A stretch of 64,000 nt of DNA from Tiliqua scincoides (GCF_035046505.1 NC_089823.1:230352604-230416603), one strand, 5' to 3'. Shown: positions 1 through 12,933, numbered from the stretch's first letter. Numbers and translations: made by a program. The notes: a model not told the origin generated them from the sequence alone.

Positions 1-1197
1 GTGACAATCCCTTCCACACCAGGAGCAAGTGCAGTCTGTCCCTGGTCTGTCTCCCTGGCTATGGGCCTTCCTTCTTTGCCTCTTAGCCTCAGACTGTTGG
101 CAAAGCGTCTCTTCAAACTGGGAAAGGCCATGCTGCACAGCCTGCCTCCAAGCAGGCCACTCAGAGGCCAGGGTTTCCCACTTGTTGAGGTCCATCCCTA
201 AGGCCTTCAGATCCCTCTTGCAGATGTCCTTGTATCGCAGCTGTGGTCTACCTGTAGGGCACTTTCCTTGCACGAGTTCTCCATAGAGGAGATCCTTTGG
301 GATCCAGCCATCATCCATTCTCACGACATGACCGAGCCAACGCAGGCGTCTCTGTTTCAGCAGTGCATACATGCTAGGGATTCCAGCACGTTCCAGGACT
401 GTGTTGTTTGGAACTTTGTCCTGTCAGGTGATGCCGAGAATGCGCCGGAGGCAGCGCATGTGGAAAGCGTTCAGTTTCCTCTCCTGTTGTGAGCGGAGAG
501 TCCATGACTCGCTGCAGTACAGAAGTGTACTCAGGACGCAAGCTCTGTAGACCTGGATCTTGGTATGTTCTGTCAGCTTCTTGTTGGACCAGACTCTCTT
601 TGTGAGTCTGGAAAACGTGGTATCTGCTTTACCCACGCGTTTGTTTAGCTCAGTATCGAGAGAAAGAGTGTCGGAGATCGTTGAGCCAAGGTACACAAAG
701 TCATGGACACCTCCAGTTCATGCGCAGAGATTGTAATGCAGGGAGGTGAGTCCACATCCTGAACCATGACCTGTGTTTTCTTTAGGCTGATCGTCAGTCC
801 AAAATCTTGGCAGGCCTTGCTAAAACGATCCATGAGCTGCTGGAGATCTTTGGCAGAGTGGGTAGTGACAGCTGCATCGTCGGCAAAGAGGAAGTCACGC
901 AGACATTTCAGCTGGACTTTGGATTTTGCTCTCAGTCTGGAGAGGTTGAAGAGCTTTCCATCTGATCTGGTCTGGAGATAGATGCCTTCTGTTGCAGTTC
1001 CAAAGGCCTGCTTCAGCAGGACAGCGAAGAAAATCCCAAACAAGGTTGGTGCAAGAACACAGCCCTGCTTCACTCCGCTTCGGATGTCAAAGGGGTCTGA
1101 TGTGGAGCCATCGAAGACAACAGTGCCCTTCATGTCCTTGTGGAAGGATCTGATGATGCTGAGGAGCCTGGACTGGGAGCCTACAAGCCCCACTATG
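1..1197 (-). mobile_element. Non-LTR retrotransposon (LINE), 3' part of ORF2
   Basis: Read on the minus strand, the segment encodes the C-terminal half of a LINE reverse transcriptase. It has a palm motif LFADDAA preceded by GVKQGCVLAPTLFG, then the thumb region with FVYLGSTIS and WTLRSQQERKLNAFH. It ends in a Cys/His cluster CTCSWCGRDCH at the window edge, so the 3' end lies outside. It is 5'-truncated near 1197. There is a frame change near 705 and an in-frame stop near 424, so this is a dead copy. The clade is uncertain: the layout with a C-terminal zinc knuckle differs from the CR1 copies elsewhere in the window. It may be RTE- or I-like. Confidence 0.8.
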
Positions 1198-1406
1198 TGA
1201 ACACAGCTAGCCTATCAATGCATGAAGCATGAGGCAATATCATCTGCCCACCTCACAGAAACACAAGTGTTCACATGCACAAGGAACTTGTTGATGGAGA
1301 ACCTGGTAAAAGGACATCCTGCACAAAGGAAACCATTTAAACAGCAAGCATTATTGTAAGATTACTCACACAATAAGTAATGAAAGGGCTCTCTAGGAAG
1401 GGAAAG

Positions 1407-1667
1407 CCTATACCTCCATTTAAGGCACCTAAACATCCTCAGGTTTGGGTTCACCTAAGGTTTACCTAAGCCTATACCTAAGGTTCACCTAAGCCTATAC
1501 CTCCATTTAAGGCACCTAAACATCCTCAGGTTTAGGTTCACCTAAGGTTTACCTAAGCCTATACCTAAGGTTCACCTAAGCCTATACCTCCATTTAAGGC
1601 ACCTAAACATCCTGAGGTTTAGGTTCACCTAAGGTTTAGGTTCACCTAAGGCTCACCTAAACAAGCA
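1407..1667. repeat. 87-bp minisatellite, three copies
   Basis: The same block starts at 1407, 1494 and 1581, giving an 87-bp period with near-identical copies. Each unit contains shorter CACCTAAGG-type subrepeats, so the array seems built from a roughly 11-bp motif first and then amplified as a larger unit. No coding potential is seen. Confidence 0.9.
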
Positions 1668-2109
1668 CTCAGGTGCTTATGGCTATAAAAATATTATAAA
1701 CCATATATAAAATAGTCTCCTGCACCTGTTGGAACTTGGAGAAATCATGCTGGCTAAACAGCTCTGCTTCATTCTACAGGTTATGATAGTGTCTCTCATA
1801 ATGAGTGTCAGTAATAGCCCTGAACAGGGCACTAACAACAAGTAAATGGTTTCATATAAGTCAGTATTTCAATTATTTTCAAGGTCAGCATGCTGACTCT
1901 ATGATCTTCTCTATGGTCATTGCCTCTTGTGACGTCACTTCTGACTTCTGGGAGACTCTTCTGGGTTCTGTGACTGTTTCTAGGAACTGTCTGTAGTAAC
2001 AGATTTTCTGTCCCTCTTCCTCCACTGGTGGAGGATAACTGTCTATTACTACAATCAGTTGCCCTAGAAACAGAACCACAGAACCCTGAAAAAAAATTTC
2101 AACCACTGG
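1668..2109. other. Intergenic, nothing recognised
   Basis: AT-rich single-copy-looking sequence with no long reading frame and no repeat I recognise. Confidence 0.4.
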
Positions 2110-2188
2110 GCTCCAAACTCCTATGCCATACCTGCAGACGTTTCGGACACATCAAAGTCCTGCTGCACACTGGTTGAAAATCACTGAT
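2110..2188 (+). mobile_element. hAT-like MITE, 3' fragment
   Basis: The sequence matches the right part of the hAT-like elements at 18933-19160 and 35253-35463, including the ACACCTGCAGAC-type core and the terminal GGTTGAAAATCACTG. The left half is absent. Confidence 0.55.
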
Positions 2189-3805
2189 ATAAGCAATAGA
2201 CAACATGATGATAGCAAATAGCCAGCACCTCCCAACTTGAAACCCATAGCTAGATGGCTTGACATTATGAGAGGCAGTGACTGGGTGATGTAGCAACAGA
2301 TGACAGTAGTTTCACACATTCACACTACAATAAAGTGAAAATGACTGTAATATTATGTTCATTATCACTTGTCAACCAACCTAAAATGGGAGTGACTTGC
2401 AGGGCAAAGGAATGATGGGGGCTGATGAACAGGTCAAAACAAGACCTGATTGGTTGGTCCTAGTAACCCAGCCATAGAAATATATACAGTGGACGAAAAC
2501 TAAAGGAAGACAAGGTTTGCTGTGAAGGAATAGCTGACTTTTTGCTGCTAAAACTAACTTCTTAATCTATTTAAATACTGAGTAACTCAAGACTCTTTTC
2601 TTTTTCAGTCCTGTCAAGATGACAGTTACATTAACAAAATCCTGTTCCCTGACAACTTGATTATCATATGAAACACCGAAGGATATAACTGCTAATCTTT
2701 CAAGTTGAAAAGCAGAAGTTAAATCTGAATATTAAGTTTTTACCACAGTTAATGATATTCTCAAAGCTGGCAAATATATTCATTCCACAGAAATCCACCA
2801 AAAAATGTCAGCTTGGATTTAACTTCACCACAAGAAGAAAAAAACCCAAACCCCACATCTGAGCATATCAGTCATCAGCGTGACACTGGAAATCAAACTG
2901 ATGGTTCATGCACACATTCTGGTGTCCCCCATACCATATCCTCAGGAATCTGAAGGGTCACACTGAAAAACTGAGGGTGGGAAAGAAATCCAGTTTTATC
3001 ACTCTTTAGCTCTCTTGATTCTAAGTATGTCCATCGGGTCTATTTATTTTTATATTTCTAGTCCACCATTCATATCTATCAGACTGCATGGAAGCTTGAC
3101 AAAAAAATATAGAAAATAAAAACAAAACATAAGGCAGTAATTACACATCACAGATGGTTTAATGATAATAGGGCATTGCTTTTGGGAGATAGGGTAGCCC
3201 TTCTAACCTTTGGTGCTTGTTTAAAACAATTTCTGGAATGATCACTCCTAAGCATGTGTAATACAACAGGTTTGCACACAGTTTCTAAATTGGAAGTGAA
3301 AAGGAATAAAATGTAGTTTAGGAAAGATTTCAAAATCTTTCTGAAATCCACCACATTGCTAAATCAGCATCAGGAATTCTCTCTGGATGGAGCGGCCTGA
3401 GCTTACATAAGGAAAAAGGAGTAAATATTCCATTGCCAGCTTTAATCTTTACAAAAAGGAAGCCCAAAAAGGAAGGAAGGCAGGACTGAAAACTTAACAA
3501 TAGAAATCATTTTTCCTGACTTGGTCAGCAATGCCAATTCCCCCCCCCCCCCAAAGAAATAAGTGTGCATCTTCGACGTTATGTCAGAAAAACAAACCTC
3601 CTTACTTGTGTGTTTCTGGATAAGAAGACAGCAACATATTGGGCCAGATCTTCAAATTTCTCTTCTGATATACAAAGTATGGGTGTGTTTCCAGCAATGA
3701 GGTTGGAAATAGCCCTTCACTGGATCTCTGCTGCAAGTTGCTCTTTTGCCCAGTGATTGGAAAGAGCATGAAGTGTGGTGCTGTCTAAGTAAACTGAGGA
3801 GGGGG
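2189..3805. other. Intergenic, no gene seen
   Basis: No supported exon. A C homopolymer lies near 3541-3552. The rest is AT-rich and unassigned. Confidence 0.4.
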
Positions 3806-4010
3806 CCATGGCTCAGTGGTTAATCACAGTTTCGCATGTAGAAGCTCCCAGTAACTGCCAGCAGCTCTGTAGGGGGTCAGATGGGGGGGGGGGTTCTTCC
3901 CCACCCTACCTGGAGACGCTGCCAAAGACTGAATCAGATATTTCCTACATACAAAGCATGCAGTCTGCTGTAGACTACAGCCCATCCATCATTGCGAGTC
4001 CTTCAGGCTG
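3806..4010 (+). mobile_element. Diverged tRNA-derived SINE
   Basis: A tRNA-like head with an A-box-like ATGGCTCAGTGGTTAA is followed by the downstream body found in other copies, ending near an AAAGCATGCAGTCTGCT motif. It is diverged from the copies at 10484 and 56720. Confidence 0.5.
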
Positions 4011-5344
4011 AATCTGCACTGGAAAGTCTGAAAAACTGCACCTAAGCTGCATGAAATACAATACACATCCTAAGTATAAAAATGAGAGAATTCTAAGAGT
4101 ATATAGAAACATCAAGTAGAATTCTCAGAATATAGAAACATCAAGTAGACATGTCAACATCTCATTCTCTGCAGCAGCATCAAGATTATCACGATCACCC
4201 CTAAGTCTGCTGGATTCCAAACCAGAGATCTCCCTGTGTACTTTTAAATATACTGTATGCATACTTTGGATCTGGGGACAAGGCAGCCCACAGCCTTTTC
4301 TGTCTTTCACTCCTGTCCTCCAGTGCATTCTCTCCTTTTCCTGCTACAGTGACAAGTGACTTTGGGAGTATCACATGGCAGGTGGGAGAAGGGGTTTAAA
4401 GGAATGGGGGAAAGGCAGGAGAAGTTGAATCTCCAGATGCATGAGGGGGGATTGAAAGACGCAAACCAAAACTCTGGATTGTAACCTAGAAACTTACATC
4501 ACCCACAAAACAAAGTGAAGCAACCTTTTTCTGCAGTCTAATTTTTTTGGAGTGGAGGGTGGAATTAAATGGGCTTCGGTTGTTTCAGAAAGATGTTTAA
4601 GGGGTGTTGTTAGTAGGAGAGTAATGTCTAATTCTCCTTTTGCCTGCTCACTTCCTTAAGGAGGCCTTCCTCATGCTGCTCAAACCTCTTGGCCACCGCC
4701 ACCACCTCTCAAATAATTCAAAAATGCCCCAACACTTCTTAGTTGCTGGAAGTATATATGATGCAATGCAGCCCTTTTCCTGCAACAGGAAGGTGGGTGG
4801 GGGTGTGTGAGTGGGTGGGTGGGTGTGCAGGCAAACTCCAACGGTTGCCATAGTGAATGGCTGGCTTTAAGAATTAAGTATAGGATTATACATGAATATC
4901 CATGCAGTTAATGAGGATGGTGCTGTGTTTCCTGGTAGGAATGTCACATATGAACAGCTTTGCCTTTCTTCCCTTTGGACTTGCATTTGTTATATCTCTC
5001 TCTCTCTTTAAATTTTAGAAATGTATGTCTTGTCAAATGGCACAATGCTGAATAGCACTGAATTGGGACCTGGAATAAATTATAGGCTTTTGGTGAAGAC
5101 AGATCTGTAGAATGGTTGAGTCTGTTTGGATACATCTTTACCACAGTCCAGATTTTTTTTGCTTGTTTGTTTGTTTTATTTCCTGCATTGAACTCTGAAG
5201 AAACTTGTTCTGCTCCTGTTCAGAACTTGAACAGGGAAAAGCCAGCTGTGGGTGGCCTCAATTGACTAGCGCCTGTGACATTTATTATTTATTTACTACA
5301 GAATTTATATATAGATATAACCTAATTATCCAAGGATTTTTCAC
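4011..5344. other. Intergenic, no gene seen
   Basis: No supported exon. A short direct repeat (ATAGAAACATCAAGTAGA) occurs at about 4103 and 4134, and a GGGT/GTGT-rich simple stretch at about 4793-4832. Confidence 0.4.
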
Positions 5345-6465
5345 CCACAGTTTTATCTCAACACAATGAAGTTCCCTTTAACTTAAAGGAAAAAAGTCAT
5401 TTAACAATAACCTTGTTTATGCGAGAGAGGGCAGCCGGCTGACAATCCATCAATCATTCTCTCTTCAGACACTTAGAACAGCTTCACTCCAAGGCAAGCG
5501 ACCCCTGCCTTTCCCCTGAGCATGCAAAAGAAAGATACAGGTTGAGTCTCATTATTTGAGTGGGTTCCCTTCCCAGAACTCATGTGGATGGCAAAAACTG
5601 CACTATAGCAAATCAGTTTAAAGAACAAAGGCCATTTGCTCAGGTAATTTAAAAACAGCTTTGCTGACCTTTGTGATGTTAAGATAGTCATTAAGGACCC
5701 AATCCTATCCAACTTTCTAGCACTGGTGTAGCCGCAGTGCAGCCCAGAGGTAAGGAAACAAATGTTCCCATACCTTGAGGAGACCTATGTGATTGCCTCG
5801 CTAACATGGGAAGCAGTGCATACCCCCATTGGCACAGCAGCACTAGCACTGGAAAATTGGATAGGATTGGGCCATAAGATGACAATCCAACAATCAGTCT
5901 CTCTCCAGGCCCTTAGAGAGGATTATCTTTCTTTCATAGGTTCAGGGGGAAGGGAGGGGGTCACTTGGAGAGAGAATGATTGATGGATTGTCAGCTGGCT
6001 GCTTTCTAACTATTGTAAAGGACTGTTTTCCTTTAATTTAAAGGGCCCTTCTCATCATGCTGAGATAAAAATCTCTACAACAGTAAGAAAAGCATTTTAA
6101 AGGGGTGCATTTTTTCCCTTCTCCAGGGATCAGCACATTCCTTCTCATTTGCAGTGGCCATTCCTGTTGAGTCAAATCCATGTATGAAAAATCCGTGTAT
6201 AACAAGGTTGCACCTGCAATCACTTTGGCTCTGGGTGAAGGAGGGGTCCCTGGCTCAGAGTGAAGCCTTTTTAAGCACTTGGGGAGAGACTGAATGATGG
6301 CTTGTCTGCGTAATGACTCTGTCTTACATCACAAATGTCAGCAAGGCTGTTAGTAAATTGCCCAGCAAAGGGACATTGTTTTTAAAACGGATTTGCTTTA
6401 ATGCAATTTTTGCCACCCACTTGAGTTCTGGAACCAGAACCCTCTGAATAAGGAGACTCAACCTA
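5345..6465. mobile_element. Tigger-like (TcMar) palindromic element complex
   Basis: The core element runs 5538-6465. It begins CAGGTTGAGTCTC after a TA and ends with the inverse, GAGACTCAACCT, before a TA. The outer ~150-200 bp of each end are inverted copies of each other. A second inverted pair links 5345-5537 with about 5925-6090 (shared GACAATCCATCAATCATTC block), so at least two related copies are rearranged here. TA targets and the CAGGTTGAGT terminus fit Tigger-type elements. No transposase frame remains. The element at 5695-5873 is inserted in the left arm. Confidence 0.6.
5695..5873 (-). mobile_element. Harbinger-like MITE, copy 1
   Basis: Copy of a ~180-bp family with long terminal inverted repeats (GGRCCCAATCCTATCCAACT at one end, its inverse at the other). 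It lies inside the Tigger-like element. Orientation is set by the internal GGTAAGGGAAC block. Confidence 0.75.
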
Positions 6466-7202
6466 TATTGCCTTTCTGAATAGACTCAAAGTGGTTTACA
6501 TAGCAGGTTGAACATAAATAAATTTTTAATGAGATTTCTACAAACATTATTCCATGAGAAACCTCATAGAAACTACCATTTCGGTGCAATCATCATCCTA
6601 GCTGCCAACTCTTGCATTTTCCAAGCCTCTTGCATGCAGCTGCAACCTTGTTTCAGATCAGCTTCTCAAAGATGTCCTCCAGCTGACTCCTCCATACTCC
6701 TCCACACAAATAAACCAGTGGCTTCTTTGTCTCTCGGTCTCCCATCCATAAGCAGATCTGCTTAGCTTTTTCAGGCAGGGCAACAGCTTAAACTTCCAGA
6801 CCACACCTCCCAACATTACCGATATACCAAACTTCCACCAAACTCAGAAGCAGTTTTGCCACTGTTTTGGTGAATGGGTTATTTAGGGAAAAGGATGAAC
6901 CTATTTTTAATCACTTGGTTTATTTAAAAAAAAATTATGACCCCCTTTTTATTTACAAGAAAATTGAAAGTCATCAACAGCACAAAAATGAAAAACAATT
7001 CAAAACACATAACTGATAAATAGAAAGAACAGAAACCAAGTTATACAAAAACACTAATCAGCAAAAATATCCCCACTATATCTATAATAGTGAAAAATAA
7101 CCAGCTGTCATCCACTACCAATATCCTCTTGAAACAGCCACAACTTCAACAATTGACAAAATGTAAACAGTAATGGGATCCTGTGAGTCTCCCTGACAGA
7201 AA
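6466..7202. other. Intergenic, no gene seen
   Basis: AT-rich and unassigned. A short segment near 6475-6510 (AGACTCAAAGTGGTTTACAT) looks like the edge of another dispersed repeat. Confidence 0.35.
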
Positions 7203-7496
7203 TACACATCATGTGCAAAGTGTCAGGAGAGTTAGAACAAAAGAAAATATTTCTTTACCTAGCATGTAATTAAACTGTGGAACTCCTTGCCACAGGATGT
7301 GGTGATGGCCTTTAAAAGGGGATTGGACAGATTTCTGGAGGTAAAGTCCATCATCGGTTATGAGTCATGATGGGGATGTGCAATTTTAGAAGTAGACTAC
7401 CTCAGAATGCAAGGGAGGACACCAGGATGCAGGTCTCTTGTCTGTGTGCCTTTGACCTGATCCTGCAGGGCTGTTCTTATGCTCTTATGTCCATCT
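7203..7496 (+). mobile_element. CR1 LINE 3' end
   Basis: Plus-strand copy of the last ORF2 codons (LWNSLPQD region at about 7275) and the 3' UTR. It ends in the CR1-type octamer repeat GTTCTTATGCTCTTATG. It is severely 5'-truncated, as is usual for CR1. Confidence 0.8.
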
Positions 7497-7910
7497 ATGG
7501 ATGGAGGAAGAATTCTCTGCATTCAGCTGAATAGGGTGGAAGAAGGGCAAGGCTGATGGCTGGACCAGCATTCAAATTTGCAGCTATATGTGTATTATTA
7601 TTTATTATTATTAACAGTATTTATATACCGCTTTTCAACTAAAAGTTCACAAAGCGGTTTACAGAGAAAAATCAAATAACTAAATGGGTCCCTGTCCAAA
7701 AGGGCTCACAATCTAAAAAGATGCAAATGAATACCAGCAGACAGCCACTAGAACAGACAGTGCTGGGGTGAGGTGGGCCAGTTACTCTCCCCCTGCTAAA
7801 AAAAGGAGCACCCACTTGAAAAAGTGCCTCTTACCCAATTAGCAGGGGTTAATTAGCAGGGGTGTATGCATGATAACCTATGATGTTAGGATAACACCCC
7901 ATACGAAGTG
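7497..7910 (+). repeat. Dispersed repeat split by a second repeat
   Basis: 7497-7592 and 7863-7910 match, in order, the uninterrupted copy at 34732-34905 (CTGCATTCAGCTGAATAGG and GATGTYAGGATAACAC blocks). Both copies follow a CR1 3' end, so the unit may be a longer CR1-associated tail. Confidence 0.55.
7593..7862 (-). mobile_element. Dispersed repeat ending in (TAA)n, inserted
   Basis: On the minus strand this ends in a TAA-rich tail (7593-7612 region). It carries the TTTATATACCGCTTTTCAAC block common in lizard repeats. It interrupts the flanking family, with GTGTAT on both sides as a candidate target duplication. I cannot name the parent LINE; an L2-like tail is possible. Confidence 0.5.
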
Positions 7911-10483
7911 GCCCATTGTTGAAGTGCTGTATTTGCTTTTGCCATTACTGTGCAGCAGGTCTTATAGTTTTAGAGTTTTAGCAAGTAATCTCCACGAGGC
8001 CAGGACACACGTGTAACACAGCTGTGTGCCTCCTCTCAAAATATTCACGTGTGGATGAAAAGTTCCTTCTTTCTCAATCATCAAAGCTGGCATCCCCTTG
8101 AGACTCCTACTGTGTCACTTCTGCCCTTGTTCTTTGATAAGCTCTATTATAAAGCCTTGCTTTATCAGTCACATAGAAAATAACAAATGCTCCTCAAAGC
8201 TGCAGTGACGTCAAACACCAAGTTAGAAAGAGATGGTCTGGGACAGCCAAAAGGCTAGCAACCAGCCCCGATGGAGGGGCACCCACATCAGAGAAACAGC
8301 AGGCGATAAAAATAACCAGCAGAGCAGAGTGCTCAGGGGCGGTGGAATGTGCTGCTCACCACAGAGGGTGGGTGGTGGCGTCTTCAAAGAAGAACATATT
8401 GGGATACTGACATGACAGTGCTTCTCCATCAAAGACAACAAGGATTTCAAAACAAGGAAGAAAGGGCACAGCAGATGTACAAATTAAAGACTCCAGAGTT
8501 GTGCATTTATTAGAAGGAGATACTTGCAGAGAAATACCTGGCTAGATCTTTGGAATAAACATTGGCAGTGGAATCCTATATGCAAACTTACCTGGAAGTC
8601 CCATTATTTTTAATAGGATTACTTATTTCCAAGTAAAATGCAGAGGACTGCAGCCTAAACATGTCATGTGACTCTACCCCTTGTTGGATTTTCTGTGCAT
8701 GGAATGGGGAATAAATAGATGCCATAAGGGGGGTGGGTGGGTGGCCCAGACTGGGGGGGGGGTGAGGGAGGGGGATTTAACCCATTGGACCTGGTGTTGT
8801 CCCAATCAGGGTCTCCACCCAGTGGCAAATATTTGGCACTGGAGGAAAGCTGCAACTAATGCCAATAGATTTACTGCACTCATTTCTTCCCACTTCTATA
8901 CAGCACCATAACCAAACTATATGTAAGGGTTTTCTGATCTCTTCTTGACCCTTCTGCCATGCTTTCTAGCTTTCAACCCTTCTGCCCCTTTCCTCAACAG
9001 TACACTACCTCTCCTGTCCTCATATCATACATCACTTTTTCCCACCCCTGACAAATAAGTTATTATTAACTTCTCTCACTATTGATGCATTATCAAAATT
9101 CTATGACTGACCCTTCCTGCTCAGCAGTAATATGGAAAATTGGATAACACCATAGTCCTTCAGGGAAAAACTGAGTAGGGAGTCATATGTGCAACTACCC
9201 CTTTGTCTATTGTACCTATGAATTGGGGTTCCAGCTTTTTATAACTAGACCTACTCTTGTACCTTCAATAAGTCTGACTTGGAGATATGAACTAGATGAC
9301 ATTTTCCCTATCCCTTTGTTTCCATGCCAGGAAAAGCTTCACCTGCTAACATTTTGTGTGTCACTGTTAAAGACATTGCAGACACATACACCCCAACAGG
9401 CAGGGCTGACCTATGCATGAAGCCAACCAAAGTGGTCACCTCATATAGCAGATTGACAGCAAACTTGCCTCCACTGCTCTTCCTTCTCCTTTGACTTCCT
9501 GGATTGGAAAAGGAAGAGGAGGATAGAGAGGAGAAGAAAATGTGTACAAGGAGAGAGTGCTGAGCTAGAATATTGAACATAGTGGGAGGAGCAGAGGCTG
9601 GCACATCATTGGGGAAGGGGGTAGCCTTTGGCATGCCACCACAGGTGTCAGGAGATCTTGGGCCAGCCCTGCCAACAAGTACAAGTAACAATGACCTTTT
9701 TAAACAGACCTATCCTTTTAACAGCACACTTTGTCCTATTTTGTTCAATGGGGCTTACTCTCAGGAAGGCGTGGTTAGGATTGCAGCCTAAAATCCTGGA
9801 CTGTAGCAGGTAATTGGTTCTCCTACCATGTCTCCATGTCAGAAAAAGCTCTGTCTACTAACTAAATTGTTGCCTGTCTGGCTGTTGTTAAAGACACAGG
9901 AGCAGGATCAATTGGCAATCCTCACTGGATGGCACATTCTAACATGGTATAGCACTGGATGGGATGCTCAAGCATGACATTCACTTTCAAAACTCAATGG
10001 AGAAAATAAGTGGTGTGTGCCTATTTGGATCAAACAAGATGTGGTATGAGAAGTCTATGACTGATGCCTCTTTTCCCCCAAAGCAGCTCCTGAGAGAGAG
10101 AGAGATATCAGGGCTCTAGCACAGAGAGTTGTTTTTTGTTTTTTTTTTAATCCTTTGCTCCTGCTCTGGTTCCCTGACTCACACACACATGGAAGCTACT
10201 ATTAGCCACAGACAGATAAACCAAGAGGCTGAATTTTTTGCCTGTACAGCTAATTTTTCCCTGTACAGCTAATAGCTTCAGGGAGGCAGATATGGATTGA
10301 TGCTGTGGCATAGTAGGGGGAAAGACTAGATTCTTCCTACACCACACCCCGATCCAAATTGGTTGCTCAGTGGCTGCTTTTGGGAAAAGAAAAAGAATGT
10401 TGGAAGTTTCATTTATGCAATGTCCATACCATGTCCAGGATGGCCCTTAATTTTACAAAGGTGACAAATTTGTAGAAATGTAC
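7911..10483. other. Intergenic, no gene seen
   Basis: No exon I can support. Short copies of a ~95-bp TIR unit (AGTAAGTCC...GGATTGCAGCC type) lie near 8569-8660 and 9745-9790. G-homopolymers lie near 8730-8775. Open frames here, including 9308-9691 on the minus strand, show no recognisable domain. Confidence 0.4.
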
Positions 10484-10640
10484 AAAAGGCATGCAGAAGG
10501 TGCCAGATTCAAAACCTGGCATCTCCAGGCCACAGAACTAGGAAAGTCATCTACCAGAGAGCCACTATCAGTACTGGGTTGGATGGCAAGGGTTAGGTTA
10601 GGACGGCTTAGGTAAGGCACCATTCTCTGTATGCAGGAAT
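10484..10640 (+). mobile_element. tRNA-derived SINE (lizard type)
   Basis: Contains GCATGCAGAAGGTGCCAG, a B-box-like GATTCAAAACCTGG and then ATCTCCAGG. This is the usual order of head and body in this squamate SINE class. Confidence 0.65.
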
Positions 10641-12703
10641 GCATTAAGCACATCTCCAGTTCATGCGATGCTTTAAATATTTAGCCATGCAGATCCATCC
10701 ATCATTCAGAAATAGGAAGAACATTTGGTTACAATCTTACCCTCCCCAAAACAGTTCACTTATAAATAAATCACCAAGATTTCAAGCAGGCACACTCTCA
10801 CATTGTGCAATCATGACCTTTCTCTGTTTTCATCCTTCATTCAGGTACCATCTGCAGTTTAAAAAAAAGAAAGATCTGAAGGCTTCAGGGGGCGAGATGA
10901 GAAAGGGACTGAGCTGCTCCGTTGCTATATTAAGCTACATCTGAGGCTAAAAATAGCTTGTCAGCTTGGAGATGCATGCAACACTCCCTGCATATCAATG
11001 GGATACTTCTACTCCTGACAGATAACAGTTTTGGCTGCAGCAGCAGCTTGGATTAAAACAAGAAGCTTGGGTTCTGTGAAGGTGAATTTCTCTGCAAGTT
11101 TCATCACAGAAAATATAATCTCTATATATGTATTAATAAACCATCTCCCACCACAATGTGGACATGCTGAGAGCCCAGATGGAACCCTTTACTCTACAAA
11201 CAAACTATTGGGAGATTTGACATAAGCTTCAATGGTTTATATTTATCAGGGGCAGTTCCTATTTCCTCTTATCAGACCCTGGAAAATCACTGTCTCTGTT
11301 TTGCCCCTACTGTGCAAGTTTGGGGGATGCTTTGTTCAAAACGTGTTTGTAGACTTGCTAACATCACCATTCTCAAGTTTCTAGGAGCCAGGCTAGGAGA
11401 TTTTCCCCCCAACAGTTCCCTTGGTGTCGACAGCAGGCTGATCAGTTGGCAACCTTACTTGGAGTACACTGTAGGAAGATTCTCCGGGAAGAACAGCACT
11501 GGAATTCTCCAGGGTCATCTTCATGCACAAAAGTACCTAAAACAGATGGCAACATACAGGGGCGGGAGAGGAAACAGGAACTAGCCTGAATTGCTAAGTG
11601 CTCTGTTACCACTTCTGCTTCTGGGAAAGACAGAATTATGGCTGCTGGGAAGACAGCAGCCCCCATTACAACACAAAAAACGCACACAGCGTCTGTATTA
11701 CCAAGTCGGTTCCACAAAAGATACAGTGGTTTTCTTGTCAGGAAAGCGTAAGAGCTTTACGGGCCATTGCTAAGGTTGTCAGCTGGCCAGGAGGAAGAAA
11801 AAACAAACCACACAGGTCAAACTACAATTAAAAGAGAGAGTCAGTTGTTGTTTACCCTGTCCACAAAACTGTGATGAATTCTGAGATGTCACATACCGCT
11901 CATGGGAGATGGTTTTCTTTCCTATCACAAACAGGCAGGACAGAGATATTATGAGCCCTGCCATTCAAATTGCTGCATTGCTCTCATGCCTCCGCTCAGC
12001 TCTTAGAGGTCTTAGCCCCATGACTTCCCAGTAGCAGTGCTAATTTCTATTGTAGTCTCACAGACTTGTGCCTTTGAAGTTATGCTGCTATCTGCAGCCT
12101 CTATAGCTTGGTCTGATTTTGTAGCTGGGGTGGCCAATCACAAGGGCACCTAAAGTGTTCATGTGGATCTGCACCTTTGGAGATGCAGTGGACAGATGAG
12201 CTGTCCACCTACATGTTTATGAAGCACCAAGCACCTGCACCTTCCCTACGCTTAGGAAAATTACTGCATGCAGCTTTCCTGCTCCACACCTCTTCTGCTT
12301 GCAGTGCACATGCTGGGTTTCCAGCATCCCCTGCACCTGTTTGTTCCAAACAGAAGATGCATAGATGAGGAGGCTGCATGGTGCATGCTGTGTAAATAAA
12401 AAGAAGGGGAGGTTGAAGCATGTCCACTCATTTGCCCACCCACCCTCCATAGGAGGGGCATGAGCAAGCATGTGTGAACAGAGGTGGAAGTGAGCAACAG
12501 AGTCAGGTCACACAGAAGCATGCATCACCCCTGTCCATAACAATCTGAATGGTTTCTCCTAGTCCCCTTCAGTTTCTCTTTATGTAGTAACTGAGATTTC
12601 TCTCTGTTACACTAGCTACAAATTGGATCTCAGGCCAGGAGGTCCCTTATGCCATCACTGTAATCTGGGAATGCCTTGGCAGCCAAGTGTCTCAGGGCAT
12701 ATC
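10641..12703. other. Intergenic, no gene seen
   Basis: No supported exon or repeat family. Overlapping open frames at 12209-12521 on the minus strand are shadows of one another without domain content. Confidence 0.35.
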
Positions 12704-12933
12704 CAGTACCATAGCTACCCGGGGGGGGGGTAGTGCAATGCGTATTGTAGGCACTGCAACATGCCATGTAAGTGGCCTCCTCACTTGCCATTGGAGCCAT
12801 TCTGGGCAGTGATGGCAACTGTGTTGCCATCACTGCCCAGAATGGCTCTGACAGTGAGTGAGAGGGGCTACTTACAAGGTGGTTGCAGGACCTGCAATAC
12901 TTACTGCATTCCCCCCCAATAGCTATGCCACTG
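12704..12933. mobile_element. hAT-like palindromic MITE with 8-bp TSD
   Basis: The termini CAGTACCATAGC and GCTATGCCACTG are near inverse of each other. The interior is also palindromic (TGGGCAGTGATGGCAAC and its inverse). Flanks GGCATATC (12696-12703) and GGCATATT (12934-12941) form an 8-bp target duplication with one mismatch, as expected for hAT. Confidence 0.85.

Noticed and set aside
9308-9691. 127-aa minus-strand ORF as a gene
   Set aside because: Low-complexity composition, no motif, no splice or promoter context.
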